Below are positions 1-9,324 of a stretch of DNA of 64,000 bases, piece by piece (position 1 is the first letter of the stretch; each line of letters begins with the position of its first letter). The DNA is from Stentor coeruleus. Taxonomy: Eukaryota; Ciliophora; Heterotrichea; Heterotrichida; Stentoridae. The notes under the pieces were generated by a model. That model made no database searches. It was not told the origin of the DNA and saw only the letters and a program-made list of their open reading frames with translations. The stretch is taken from the NCBI GenBank assembly GCA_001970955.1, contig MPUH01000031.1, positions 1 through 64,000 on the forward strand, given 5' to 3'. Made by a program: the position numbers and the translations under genes.

Positions 1-10
1 AAGTAAGAGT

Positions 11-310
11 TTATTTTTGTGTCAGATGAGGACTAATTACACATGCGGAAGCTGAAAACTTTATGATATTTTTAAATATAAAAAGTTGTGCCCTAACAAT
101 AAACTTCAAGTCTAAATCAAGTATCAAAGTAAAAACCGGCAACAAAGCAATAGCTGTAGAGTATCCAAGCATGCGATACCCATTATAAACAAGGATTACT
201 GAATAATAAAAAAGGACTATAAATAATATTTGAATCACTAAAATAATTATCCCAAAAGAGACTCATATCCATGCACTTAGAGCTATTGCTTCTCAGTAAT
301 ACATGACTTT
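11..310 (-). pseudogene. Decayed fragment of a P4-ATPase (ATP9/Neo1-like)
   Basis: The minus-strand frame ending at a TAA at 11-13 reads as the membrane end of a phospholipid flippase. The segment VYNGYRMLGYSTAIALLPVF followed by a LILDLDLK motif matches the ATP9/Neo1 pattern (YxGxxxxGYST...PVFSLxxDxD) between the last transmembrane helices. Similarity continues upstream as GIIILVIQ (family GLIISTMQ), but there the frame has no ATG, and the preceding coding-like stretch lies in another frame, so at least one frameshift is present. The ATPase core is absent. An unrecognised tiny intron near the window edge could rescue part of it, so a real 3' exon is not fully excluded. Family call is fairly sure; broken state is inference. 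Confidence 0.5.
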
Positions 311-496
311 AATTTTACAGTAAGTTACCAACCTCACTTTATAGTCTTTTTTAATAGATAAATTATTCAATAAACTTTTTCATAATTATAAAAATAATAT
401 TTAGAGTCACAAAGATAAACAAAATTATTAAAATACACCACCACTGCTTTCAAAACATAAAAATTTCCTAAAAACCTTATAAAATTTAAATATCTT

Positions 497-602
497 TTAA
501 AAAATATCATAATCATATCAAAAGAATAAAATATCAAAAACCCTTAAAAAAAATATCATAATCATATCAAAAGAATAAAATATCAAAAACCCTTAAAAAA
601 AA
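497..602. repeat. 49-nt tandem duplication
   Basis: A 49-nt unit containing ATATCATAATCATATCAAAA and ending in CCCTT plus an A run occurs twice in perfect tandem, with a partial third A-rich start. It lies in the spacer downstream of the ESCRT-III-like gene and has no visible function. Confidence 0.8.
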
Positions 603-682
603 TAAAAAAACTTCTTACAAATCTAAAAAACTTAAGTTCCAAATCAAACTAGCCTATTTCCATAAAAAAAAATTATTTACAT

Positions 683-1243
683 TTAACAAATTATATTTCT
701 CTCAACTCTGCTATATTTCCTCCTCTTAAATTTCCCTTCTGAATCATTTTCTACAAAAGAAACCTGCAGTAAATGTTCAACCTCAATCTCAGCTGATTTC
801 TCATTAAGATGAAGCTTCCTAATATCTTTTTTTATATTTTCAATATAATCCTTAGAGTTTGTTAATAACAAATTCACATCATCTTTAAGTAAATCATGTT
901 CTAACTCTTGATTTTCTTCATTTATAAGTTTCATAATCGTTTTTTTTGATCTTTGACATTCTGAAAAGTTTTCAATGCAAAAATCAACTTGTGAAATCAT
1001 CTCTCTTAGTTCATGAAGTTTGGAATCAATATAAATTTGTTTAAGTTTAAGCAATACAGCTACTTGTCTATTTTTCTTTCTTATGCTATTTTCAATTCCT
1101 TTATTGCACTTAAGTCTTAAGCTGTGTAAGTTGATTATTTGCGATAAAAAATTCCCTCTGGTCTGAGATAAGCTTGTGTTGAATAATGTTTCGCTTCTTG
1201 TAAGCATAGTCGATTTTATTTTACGTACTGAAATGCAGCCCAT
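683..1243 (-). CDS. ESCRT-III subunit-like protein (CHMP6/Vps20-like), MGC start
   Basis: A 186-aa basic, helical protein with the N-terminus MGCISVRK, a strong N-myristoylation plus palmitoylation signature. CHMP6/Vps20 is the myristoylated ESCRT-III subunit that starts Snf7 polymer assembly on endosomal membranes. Residues about 55-145 follow the CHMP pattern: a basic first helix pair with VLLKLKQIYIDSKLHELREM (compare CHMP6 LLLKKKRYQEQLL), then an amphipathic helix around QVDFCIENFSECQ and a shift to acidic residues. The C-terminus is short and basic. The ATG gives the myristoylation site directly, which supports the start. No intron seen. The assignment rests on pattern similarity; another myristoylated coiled-coil protein is possible. 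Confidence 0.6.
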   Translation of the reverse strand: MGCISVRKIKSTMLTRSETLFNTSLSQTRGNFLSQIINLHSLRLKCNKGIENSIRKKNRQVAVLLKLKQIYIDSKLHELREMISQVDFCIENFSECQRSKKTIMKLINEENQELEHDLLKDDVNLLLTNSKDYIENIKKDIRKLHLNEKSAEIEVEHLLQVSFVENDSEGKFKRRKYSRVERNIIC

Positions 1244-2101
1244 TGTGTGTGTTTAAAGATATAATTATAATGGCATATATTTTGGTATTTATAGGCTCTG
1301 GGTTGTCAGTTACTAAGAATCCTTAAGATATAATAATTATTCATTTATTAGTTTAGTTCAATCTATATTTATCACAATATTCAATTGCATTTTTCAAAAA
1401 TGTCCTGATTTTTAAAACGCCTGTCTTATTCTGACAATATACTGAAACTAAAAATCGACTTGATTTTTTTTATAAAAGTCTCAACTAAGAGTTTTAACTT
1501 AAAATCTTCCTTTATCTCAATGACTTGTTTTTCAAATTATTATTTTTCAGCTCTTTATCATAGTAACTAAAAATTTCTAATCATTCACACTTTAAAAAAA
1601 ATCTCATTTTGCTTTTCACTTATCAGAACTAGAACTTTTCATGTAGTTTCTTTTAACTTATTAGAGGATATTTTTATAATAATAAACATTCTCTAAGCTT
1701 TTACTGTTTAAAAAACTTACCTTGTGCTTTACTTGTATGATATCCTGGAAATCAGCAGATATTTTAGTGAGATTTCAAATTAATGCTTTAGGACTCAAAA
1801 TCATGAGGAATTTTTGATGTGATATTGAAAAGTTTGGATTTTTTTAACTTAGGGAGGGATAAGATTAGGTTTTACTTGCATGAAAAAGATTTTTTATTTT
1901 TTCCCCCCTTCATAATGATTGATAAAAGGTAAAGTGAATGAATAAAAGTCTTCAAAAATCTTGGAAGATATGATTATTGGTTTTTATGCTAGCCAAGTTC
2001 TTCTTCGATTGAATTTACAAAAATAGCATTTATAAACAATTGCCCTTTTTTGCATATTGGATTATATTTTAAAGTATATAATGATTTTTATAAATAGAAA
2101 T
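1244..2101. other. Intergenic spacer
   Basis: AT-rich spacer upstream of the ESCRT-III-like gene. I see no ORF with coding character, repeat or RNA gene. The T-rich, C-poor plus strand between about 1780 and 1900 fits the G-poor coding-strand composition seen upstream of other genes here. Confidence 0.6.
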
Positions 2102-2360
2102 ATGCTTTTTGCGCCGAGATACTTAAAGAAGTTAGGGAAAGAAGAATTATATGAAGGAATTGATAGAAGGATGTGGCTAAAAGGATATTTTTTGTGAAAA
2201 AATAATGAATATATGAAAAATAGTTGAAGTGGTCAAAATTATCGACGAAAAATTTTCAATATAGACATTATGGGAAAACGTAGAAATTTTCGATTTTAGA
2301 AAGGAAATTCATGAAAAGATTATTGAAATTATTGCTGAAGATTTTTTTGATAAGACTTAA
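2102..2360 (+). pseudogene. Unidentified gene relic, plus strand
   Basis: An ATG opens a coding-like stretch (MLFAPRYLKKLGKEELYEG, then IDRRMWLK). Coding character then continues one frame over to IIDEKFSI, TLWENVEIFDF and EIIAEDFFDKT, ending at TAA 2358-2360. The path needs a one-base shift in an A run and crosses an in-frame TGA and an in-frame TAG. No 15/16-nt intron explains them. I do not recognise the family. Codon-like composition and a stop shared with the convergent relic on the other strand suggest a former gene pair. Confidence 0.4.
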
Positions 2361-2796
2361 AAGATGTGGTGAAATTTTAAACTCATGGGGATTTCAGCTT
2401 CGGCCTTTTTCAAATTCAGACATTGTTTAATAATTTCCTTATAAACCTTCTCAATATAAACTTCACTATTTTATTCATGACCTTTTCAGCATCATTAGTG
2501 AGAAATTTTAGATTTTTTCATAAACTTGGTTTCTTTGATAAATGCTTTTTAAATATAGATTAATTTGACCTATTAAGTTTTGAATTATGGTTAGTTTCAA
2601 CTTGATATAAAGGCTTTTTGATTTTGAGTAATGATAGAGGTTTATTTTTGTCAAAAGCACAAGTTTCAATGCTTTTATTGTAGTTTAGGGAAATTGCTAT
2701 GCAGATGAATAATACATGGTTTTCAAGTAGTTTGCTAGGAATTCGAAGATTTTTAATACATGAGTTATCATTTTTCTTTCGGGTAAGGTTGCCCAT
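2357..2796 (-). pseudogene. Unidentified gene relic with MGN start, minus strand
   Basis: The minus strand starts MGNLTRKKNDNS, a possible myristoylation site, and stays open for 78 codons to a TAA. Coding-like pieces then follow in other frames: SIYQRNQVYEKI, LTNDAEKVMNKIV and EVYIEKVYKEIIKQ through AEIPMSLKFHHIF, ending at TAA 2357-2359. Each junction needs a frameshift, one of them a single T missing from a T run. The last segment is convincingly protein-like. Family unknown. It ends within 2 nt of the convergent plus-strand relic, the close tail-to-tail spacing typical of intact genes here. Confidence 0.4.
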
Positions 2797-2820
2797 TTTA
2801 ATTAATGAAATTATAAACAC

Positions 2821-3505
2821 TAGAATGTTTTTTTAGTTAATTTTTTTTTCATTGTTGCGAGATTAACAAAGGATTTAAGTATAAAAGAAGTGGATGGTTG
2901 AAAATATAATTCGGAAAAGATATAAGAAATATAAGTATGGTTGTTTAAATAAATTTTGGTATGCTAAGATGGATAATTTCAATTCATTTCTTAACTTCTA
3001 TGTATATACAAACAAATTTCAAGCATACCCCCTTAAATCCCAAAGTAATTTCTCACAATAGCCTATTAAATAAAACAACAAATTTATTTTTTTATCATTT
3101 AAACTATTATTTCTACACAATTTTCCTTATTAATCCTAAATCCTCCTCATTCTCAAACATCTAATTTTCAAAATGTTTCACTTAACACAAACCAAACCTC
3201 TTATCCAATATTCCCCTATAAATCCATCCCTAAATATCATCTTAAAACCTAACACTTAAAAATAATTTTCCTCTTTATATCATCATTATAAATCATATAT
3301 TCCTCTATACTTCATATGAAAAAATTTAACTTTATCTAACCATATTTTATGCCATATATAAATTTTACCCACAGAGTTTATAGATTAATTCAATCTATTC
3401 TTATAATAAAATCCTATCAAAAAATATATTTTATATATTTTAATCAAGTTATCATTAATATACCCTAGCTTTAAAAACTTAACATTCCAATAAAAAAAAA
3501 AAATT
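2821..3505. other. Upstream spacer of the SH3 gene
   Basis: The last 450 nt are C-rich and almost G-free on the plus strand, the composition seen before most start codons in this window. ORFs here are short and look like by-products of that composition. No TATA-like or other discrete promoter element stands out. Confidence 0.5.
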
Positions 3506-4399
3506 ATGTTAGAAAAGCGTAGGCCCAAGAACATAAAAGCTTCAAGAATCACAATAGTCAGTTCATCAAAACAAACAGATATTTATGAAAATGACCATTC
3601 TCAAAGTTACTGTATTGAACCCAAAAACTGTAGTAAAAGTGTTCATAAACTCAGGCCAGTCAAATCTATTGGAAACATCCCGATTTCTCCTTTTCAATCT
3701 AAAAATAATATAGAAAGGTCATATTCAGAAAGCCATTCACCAATCTTTGAATCAAATCATGCATCATACGACCGGTCACATGATTCTTTCAAAAAAAAAC
3801 TCTTAGTTCTTAAAGAAAAAAATATCGAATTGACTTGCAAATTCCTGAAACTTGAAGAAAATTACAAAGAAGAAATCGACTCACTAAAAAGCTCATACAC
3901 AAAAATATCTGAAAAATATAAAAAGCTTAAAAAAGACTATAAAGAAGATAGGGTAAAAGCTGTAGAACAAATTGAGCAAGCAAAAAAAGCTAAAGATGTG
4001 TTAAAAAATGTATTAGAAAATATTTTATCTTCAGTAAATCTTATAATTACTCAGGCGACGTGTTCTTTAGAAGAAATTAGGCTAAAACTTCAAGCAATTA
4101 TTTCTCCATATTTAAACCTTTTGACAATAGAAACAAGCAATGATCAGAACTCTGATGATGGACAATTGACTGCAAGATTTAAGAATGGGTCTTTTGTTGA
4201 AGAAAGCTGGGTACCTGAAGGGATTATATCGAAACAAGCTATTGTTATGAAAAACTACACACCAATTGCACATGGAGAACTTGAACTAAAACTGGGAGAA
4301 CAGGTTTTAGTATTGAAAAACTATGACAATGAACTTTGGCTAGGGAAAGTTCATGAAAAAATTGGACTTTTCCCTCCACATTGCGTAATGCTGGATTGA
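3506..4399 (+). CDS. Coiled-coil protein with C-terminal SH3 domain
   Basis: A 297-aa protein in three parts. Residues 1-95 are a basic, Ser-rich, low-complexity region. Residues about 95-200 form a Lys/Glu-rich coiled coil. The last 55 residues are an SH3 fold: AIVMKNYTPIAHGELELKLG (ALYDY/ELSF-type start), VLVLKNYDNELWLGKV with the W of the RT/n-Src region, and GLFPPHCVMLD, equivalent to the GLFPSNYV end of SH3 domains. SH3 domains bind proline-rich peptides; with the coiled coil this suggests an oligomeric adaptor for actin or membrane processes (inference). It ends in TGA, which shows TGA is a stop here. The SRPK-like gene starts only 66 nt downstream on the same strand. Confidence 0.85.
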   Translation: MLEKRRPKNIKASRITIVSSSKQTDIYENDHSQSYCIEPKNCSKSVHKLRPVKSIGNIPISPFQSKNNIERSYSESHSPIFESNHASYDRSHDSFKKKLLVLKEKNIELTCKFLKLEENYKEEIDSLKSSYTKISEKYKKLKKDYKEDRVKAVEQIEQAKKAKDVLKNVLENILSSVNLIITQATCSLEEIRLKLQAIISPYLNLLTIETSNDQNSDDGQLTARFKNGSFVEESWVPEGIISKQAIVMKNYTPIAHGELELKLGEQVLVLKNYDNELWLGKVHEKIGLFPPHCVMLD

Positions 4400-4465
4400 T
4401 TCACAATATTCCAATAAACCCTTATATTTATAGTTCTTTCAATAAAACTATGTTTATTAATCAAT

Positions 4466-5899
4466 ATGCAGAACGGCTTTGAGTCGATATCTGAGAATTC
4501 TGACACTTCTTTTGACCACTATGCGATATACGACAAAGACTCTGAGCCGGAAGATGAATATGGCAAAGGGGGCTTTATGAAGATATCAATAAACACAGTA
4601 GTCGCTGGGAGGTACGAAATTGTGCAGAAAATCGGTTGGGGACATGGAGGAGTGGTGTTTTTATGCAAAGACAAGTCCTCAAACACCTATAAAGCAATGA
4701 AAATTGTCAAAAGCCACAGTTACTATAGACAAGAGTTTAAAGACGAAGTTCAGATACTAGAAAAAATCTCCAGCACCTCAGACAACAGATATGCAGTTAA
4801 ACTCTTTGAGCATTTCAAAATTGAAGGCAAAAACGAGGATCATACTTGCGCAATTTATGAATTACTTGGAGTTTCTCTATATGAAATCCTAAAATGTTAT
4901 AGTTTTAAAGGTCTTCCAATACAACTATGTAAGTTTATAGCAAAAGAAATCCTTAAAGCTTTAAGTTATTTTCACAACGACATAGGGATTATTGTTGGAG
5001 ATCTACGACTTAAAAATATCCTCTTACCTTTAACTGGTGCTCAAAGCGCAAGTTTGATTGAAAAAGGGATAATTGAACAAAAACTAGACTGTGCGGTATT
5101 TAAACATACAGAAACCCCACATTCTGTACTAAACAAAACACTTGGATGCAATTTCCAAATAGAAAATGTGGTAAAACCAAAAGGAGCTAAAGGGAAAAAG
5201 GGTAAAAAAACAGGCACATCAAGGGATGTGCTTAAAAAACTCAATCGTATTGGTTTAATCAATGAAGAATTTGTATTAAAATTCACTAACTTGTCAAGTG
5301 CTTCTGAAATATCAACTTATTGTATACGAGATGTCCCAACTTTACATTATAAAAGCCCTGAAGTTATCCTTAGTACTGGATATACAACTGCTATGGACAT
5401 ATGGAGTTTTGGTTGTATACTTTTCGAACTTGTCACTGGTTTTTGTCTTTTTGAACCATTAAAAGGTAAATATTTTAGAAAAGAAGATGATCTTTTAGCA
5501 CAAATGACTGAAATTTTTGGGGAAATTCCTGAGGAAATTATTCAGAAATCATCTGTAGCTGATAAATACTTTAATGAAAATGCGAAAATTAAAAATATTG
5601 GAATGCTGAGGTTTTGGCCTATAAAAGATATGCTTATTGAAAGGTATGGGATTATTCCTGAAGAAGCTGGACCACTTGCTGAGTTTTTGAAGTTTGTTAT
5701 GAATTATGATTGTGAAAAAAGACCTAGTGCGGTGCAGGTACTTGAACATCCGTGGTTTAAGATGAAATGTAAGGAGGAGTGTAGAGTGAGTAAAGAAAAA
5801 ATGAGAGAATTAGAAAATATGGTGAAAATGAGGGAGTTTGCGTATTGGGAAACTTGTTTGAAAGGAGAGGAATATGTATTTGCTAGTAATTACAAGTAA
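4466..5899 (+). CDS. SRPK-family kinase-like protein, probably catalytically dead
   Basis: A 477-aa CMGC kinase fold of the SR-protein kinase (SRPK) type. The glycine loop is IGWGHGGVVFLC (residues 56-67; SRPK has LGWGHFSTVWL), and the ATP lysine is present in YKAMK (K79). The SRPK-type C-lobe is clear: SPEVILSTGY, MDIWSFGCILFELVTGFCLF and a GEIPEEI helix. Catalytic motifs are altered. The usual HxD-x-K-x-x-N is VGDLRLKN (residues 177-184), keeping D179 and N184 but with Arg for the catalytic-loop Lys. DLG is replaced by TNL (274-276), so the metal-binding Asp is Asn. SRPK insert regions are present between lobes. A pseudokinase or very weak kinase is likely. Convergent or tandem introns not seen. 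Confidence 0.85.
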   Translation: MQNGFESISENSDTSFDHYAIYDKDSEPEDEYGKGGFMKISINTVVAGRYEIVQKIGWGHGGVVFLCKDKSSNTYKAMKIVKSHSYYRQEFKDEVQILEKISSTSDNRYAVKLFEHFKIEGKNEDHTCAIYELLGVSLYEILKCYSFKGLPIQLCKFIAKEILKALSYFHNDIGIIVGDLRLKNILLPLTGAQSASLIEKGIIEQKLDCAVFKHTETPHSVLNKTLGCNFQIENVVKPKGAKGKKGKKTGTSRDVLKKLNRIGLINEEFVLKFTNLSSASEISTYCIRDVPTLHYKSPEVILSTGYTTAMDIWSFGCILFELVTGFCLFEPLKGKYFRKEDDLLAQMTEIFGEIPEEIIQKSSVADKYFNENAKIKNIGMLRFWPIKDMLIERYGIIPEEAGPLAEFLKFVMNYDCEKRPSAVQVLEHPWFKMKCKEECRVSKEKMRELENMVKMREFAYWETCLKGEEYVFASNYK

Positions 5900-6137
5900 G
5901 AGTAATAGGTTAATGATTTATTCAAATCATAATATGGATATTAACTAATTATTCTTATATATAAAAGTATATTTTATAATGAACTTAAAATAATTATGAT
6001 CTTTTTCATATAAATTGTTTTATCTCATTGTTTATAACTAAATCAAAAATTATTTACTTTATAATGAAAAATTAGAATCATAGAAAAATACTCTAAGATA
6101 AAAATTAATCTTACTCAAATAAATATATAGTAAAAAA
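5900..6137. other. Short AT-rich spacer
   Basis: AT-rich DNA between the SRPK-like gene and the ISY1 relic. Nothing further seen. Confidence 0.5.
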
Positions 6138-6536
6138 ATGATAGACAAAAAGACTTTAGGTGAAAGGAAAGTTTAAGCTTAACCAATGGGTTAAGATGAA
6201 AAGAGAAATGTTTTTGGTGAATTGACAAGAAGATCAGACATTCTCAAATAATTCAAGAGATGGAATGTTTATAATAGATATCAAAAAGCAGCCTTTATGT
6301 GAACATAAACTTCGAGTTTTTAAGATGAAATTAACCAAATTTTAAGAGAAAAATCCATATAGGAAGATAGGGTAAGACAATTAAGAGGATCTGATCTTAA
6401 TAAAATCACTATAAGACAAGTAGATAGTCAAGGTCAAGAAATCCTAGGTTCAGAAGGATTTCTTTGCTATGGAGCTGCAAAAGATCTTACTGATGTTAGG
6501 GAGTTTTTAAAAAGATCTCCTCCAGTAAAGACTTAA
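6138..6536 (+). pseudogene. Decayed ISY1 (pre-mRNA splicing factor) gene
   Basis: The last part reads, in one frame, EINQILREKS, EDRVRQLRGSDLNKI, DSQGQEILGS and FLCYGAAKDLTDVREFL, ending PPVKT and TAA at 6534-6536. This matches ISY1 (NDEINKLLREK-HWE-RIKELGG ... GY-YFGAAKDLPGVRELFE) in order and spacing. ISY1 is a spliceosome component of the Prp19-associated complex. The copy is broken: a TAG stands where ISY1 normally has Trp after LLREK-x-x, a base is lost just before DEIN, and upstream parts (KLNQWVKMKREM, ELTRR, SRDGMFIIDIKKQP) sit in different frames with additional stops. No 15/16-nt intron accounts for these. A working ISY1 must lie elsewhere if the cell keeps one (inference). Confidence 0.75.
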
Positions 6537-7036
6537 ATTTTTTTTCAAATATTTCGAAGTAGGGCTAATAAAAATTATTATTGACTTTTGAAGATGATAA
6601 ATTGCTGGAATAAGAAAGGAAAATAATGGGAAATGAACCCAAACAAAATTATAGTGCTGGAGTATGAGGATGATACATTAAAGTTTACAAAAGAAGTAAA
6701 TGATAAATATTTGAGTAGTTTGATAAGAAAAGAATAATGTATGTTTTGTTTTTTAGAAAATGTGATTAAAAGCTATTAGTGTATATTTTAATAATTCTTT
6801 CATGATGCTTTTAATACCATTTTATATGTAAAATTTATCATCAAAACTATTTCACAATATTATCCAAGCCAAAAACATTCACTTCAAACCAGTATTTTAC
6901 ATCAAAACTATCATTTTCTTAAAGCTACAAACGAAAGCCTACTCCAAAAATCATAAAAAAAACCCTTGCCAGTAATACCATTTTATTCTCTGCTATACAA
7001 ATTCATCTTATAATCTATGGACAGATTTTAATATAA
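6537..7036. other. Spacer with a 34-codon ORF
   Basis: A short open frame near 6632-6736 (MNPNKIIVLEYEDDTLKFTK...) has codon-like composition and may be another gene remnant; I cannot name it. The rest becomes C-rich and G-poor toward the next start codon at 7037. Confidence 0.35.
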
Positions 7037-7849
7037 ATGGGTTGTGGAGGAAGCAAAAAAGAAGTTAAGTCTTGTGTAAAAAGTAAAGAGTCTGTTAATC
7101 CAAGTGGCACTGAAAAAAGTGATAAAAACGATGCTGGGAATACAGAAGAGCACAAACTTAACATAATAGTTCAACCTAGCAATGATAGTCAAATTCCTCA
7201 TAAACCAAATACTGAACTTGACCACGAGCCTAAACATAAAAACCCAGTCAAAATTGAACCAAAACATCAAGAAGAAGTTCATAAAGAAGAACAGAAAAAA
7301 GCTGAAAGCCCAAAATTTCAAAAACCAAATGAAGAAAAACCTTTAGATGAAAAACCTAAAGAAGTAAAACATACTGATTGCAAGCATCAAGAAGAAAAAT
7401 CTCAAAGAATTGATTATGATGAGAAAATAGAAAAAAATAACGATGAAAAACTTAATGACGATCATAAAATAGAAAAAACTAATAAAGATCATATAATTGA
7501 AGTAAAAAACGCAGAAGAAAAAACTTTGAATGATGAGAAAAATACAATAGAAGAAAAAAAGCATGAAGTAAAACTGACTGAAGAAAAACATCAGAGCAAT
7601 GATAATGAAAAACACATAGAAAAACATTCAGAACATGAAGTGACTAAAGGCAATGATAGCGCTAGGAATCAAGAACTAGTTAAAAATGATAGTAAAAGTA
7701 ACTCTGAAGGGGTTAAAAAAGATACTGAAAACAATGAAAAGATTGAAGAAAACAATAAAGAGCATCATAATATGAAAGAAAGCACAAGAGATAAACCCCC
7801 TGAGATAACAAACATTGAGAACCCTCCATTAGAATTACTTAACGAGTAA
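7037..7849 (+). CDS. MGC-start, Lys/Glu-rich low-complexity protein
   Basis: A 270-aa protein starting MGCGGSKKEVKSC, a textbook N-myristoylation site with adjacent Cys for palmitoylation and a following basic patch. The rest is an irregular repeat of Lys, Glu, Asn, Asp and His with phrases such as EEKH, EKNNDEK and HEVK; no folded domain is evident and it is probably disordered. A membrane-anchored, highly charged tail is the best description, likely at the cortex or ciliary membrane (inference). Its codons make the opposite strand look open, but those antisense frames encode only Phe/Ile runs and are by-products. It ends 74 nt from the tail-to-tail MORN gene. Confidence 0.75.
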   Translation: MGCGGSKKEVKSCVKSKESVNPSGTEKSDKNDAGNTEEHKLNIIVQPSNDSQIPHKPNTELDHEPKHKNPVKIEPKHQEEVHKEEQKKAESPKFQKPNEEKPLDEKPKEVKHTDCKHQEEKSQRIDYDEKIEKNNDEKLNDDHKIEKTNKDHIIEVKNAEEKTLNDEKNTIEEKKHEVKLTEEKHQSNDNEKHIEKHSEHEVTKGNDSARNQELVKNDSKSNSEGVKKDTENNEKIEENNKEHHNMKESTRDKPPEITNIENPPLELLNE

Positions 7850-7923
7850 ATTAACCATTAAAAAAAAATCCTATCCAAATCATAAAACATACAAAAAAAA
7901 GCTATTAAAATCCAAACTTTACA

Positions 7924-9324
7924 TTAATCATTTTCATCATCTTGTGGGCTAATAGCATCTCCTTGTAGTACATCATCATCAAAAAATCCTCTAATAACAG
8001 TTGAATCAGGAAATTTTATGCTTCCTTCCCCACAAAGCCTACTATTCCTCCATGTACCTTTTTTCCTTGACCCATCTGCCATCATTAATTTCCCTTTGCC
8101 CTGAAAGCAATAATTATACCATTCTCCAGTATAACTAGTCCCATCAGCGAAATCATATTTCCCATTACTAAAATCATTTTTCATCCACAGACCTTCATAA
8201 CTAGAATTATCAGGAAACACCATTTTCCCAAATCCATGAAACTTATCTCTTTTGAAATCCCCTTTATACAAATAATTATTCCCTTTCAATTTCCCATAAT
8301 CTTCACGAAGTCCTCTGTTAAAATTCCCTATATACTGATCCCCTGAACAAAAATTCATAGTTCCATTACCTTCCCTTCTTCCATCTTTCCATTCCCCTTT
8401 ATAATAACACCCACAGCTAAATTTATAACTTAACCCTTTACGGAGATTTTCTATATAAAAAGGTAAGTCTTCAATACATGAAAACATAAGTTTATTGATT
8501 TCTGAATTAGCGATAAAACTTGTAAATGTAGAAAATTTTACTACACGGGTAAAACATTTAGGAGGAGCAAGTTTTGAAGGTGACTCTGGCCACATACCCA
8601 AATCTTCACATTCTAAACTTATTCTATTATACAACAAAGTAAATAAGGTTTTCCAGTTAAGTTTTCTCAGACTTCCATAATTACACACCATATAAGTTTC
8701 TAAAAACATAAATAAGCCTTCTTCGAAAATATCCCATCTAACTGTTTTTTCTCTTGAAATTTGGTTTTTCCAAAATTCTTCGATTAACGTCACTTTTTCA
8801 TATTGTGTGGACTTTTTAGCGACTCCATGTTTGATAATCCTTTTTGCGTCTTGGAGGATTTTGTCTGCAGCTCGTAAATCAAGAGCTTCAGGTTGTGAGT
8901 TTAAGCCAGCTTTCCTATAAGGTGAGGGTTCGTGGGTGAAAAAAGCTTGTACAAAACCGTTTATGTCGTGTTCTTCAGTGTTTTTACCAAAATGAGACAT
9001 ATAAACTGTGAGTTTTCTTTTAGGTGATCTGGTTATTTTTGGTTTTTTGTTTGTTATGATATGCTTTATGGCTAGGTTTAGTTCGTTTATTATTAGCGAT
9101 TTGTGTATAGAATGTGCTGCTTTTGGCTTGTGGAGCATTTTCGAATGACGGATTTCGCTTAAGAAAATCGGTTCGTCTATTGAGTTTGAGAGAATATATC
9201 GACTTTCACTTTTTTTACTTATTGAATGAATTCTACGATGAGGGGATGGAGTTAGTATGGGTAAATGAGGTGTGCAAGAGTCTTTGGAATAAAAATTTAG
9301 AGGAGATTGAAGAGTAGATTCCAT
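7924..9324 (-). CDS. MORN-repeat protein
   Basis: A 466-aa protein. Residues 1-110 are basic and Ser/Pro-rich. Residues about 110-300 are a helical region of unknown fold. From about residue 305 to 455 there are six or seven MORN repeats, with cores YKGEWKDGRREGNGTM, YIGNFNRGLREDYGKL, YKGDFKRDKFHGFGKM, YEGLWMKNDFSNGKY, YTGEWYNYCFQGKGKL and KGTWRNSRLCGEGSI. The tail is acidic. MORN arrays bind membrane lipids or act as scaffolds and are common in ciliary and cortical proteins of protists. A membrane or cytoskeletal scaffold role is inferred from the repeats alone. No intron seen; the ATG at 9322-9324 is the first in frame. Confidence 0.9.
   Translation of the reverse strand: MESTLQSPLNFYSKDSCTPHLPILTPSPHRRIHSISKKSESRYILSNSIDEPIFLSEIRHSKMLHKPKAAHSIHKSLIINELNLAIKHIITNKKPKITRSPKRKLTVYMSHFGKNTEEHDINGFVQAFFTHEPSPYRKAGLNSQPEALDLRAADKILQDAKRIIKHGVAKKSTQYEKVTLIEEFWKNQISREKTVRWDIFEEGLFMFLETYMVCNYGSLRKLNWKTLFTLLYNRISLECEDLGMWPESPSKLAPPKCFTRVVKFSTFTSFIANSEINKLMFSCIEDLPFYIENLRKGLSYKFSCGCYYKGEWKDGRREGNGTMNFCSGDQYIGNFNRGLREDYGKLKGNNYLYKGDFKRDKFHGFGKMVFPDNSSYEGLWMKNDFSNGKYDFADGTSYTGEWYNYCFQGKGKLMMADGSRKKGTWRNSRLCGEGSIKFPDSTVIRGFFDDDVLQGDAISPQDDEND

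Noticed and set aside
3305-3505. Possible TATA-type promoter elements upstream of the SH3 gene
   Set aside because: TATA-like strings are everywhere in this AT-rich spacer; none is positioned consistently across genes.
7028-7627. Long minus-strand frames over the MGC-start Lys/Glu-rich gene
   Set aside because: They are Phe/Ile-rich complements of the Lys/Glu-rich gene on plus, with no domain; by-products.
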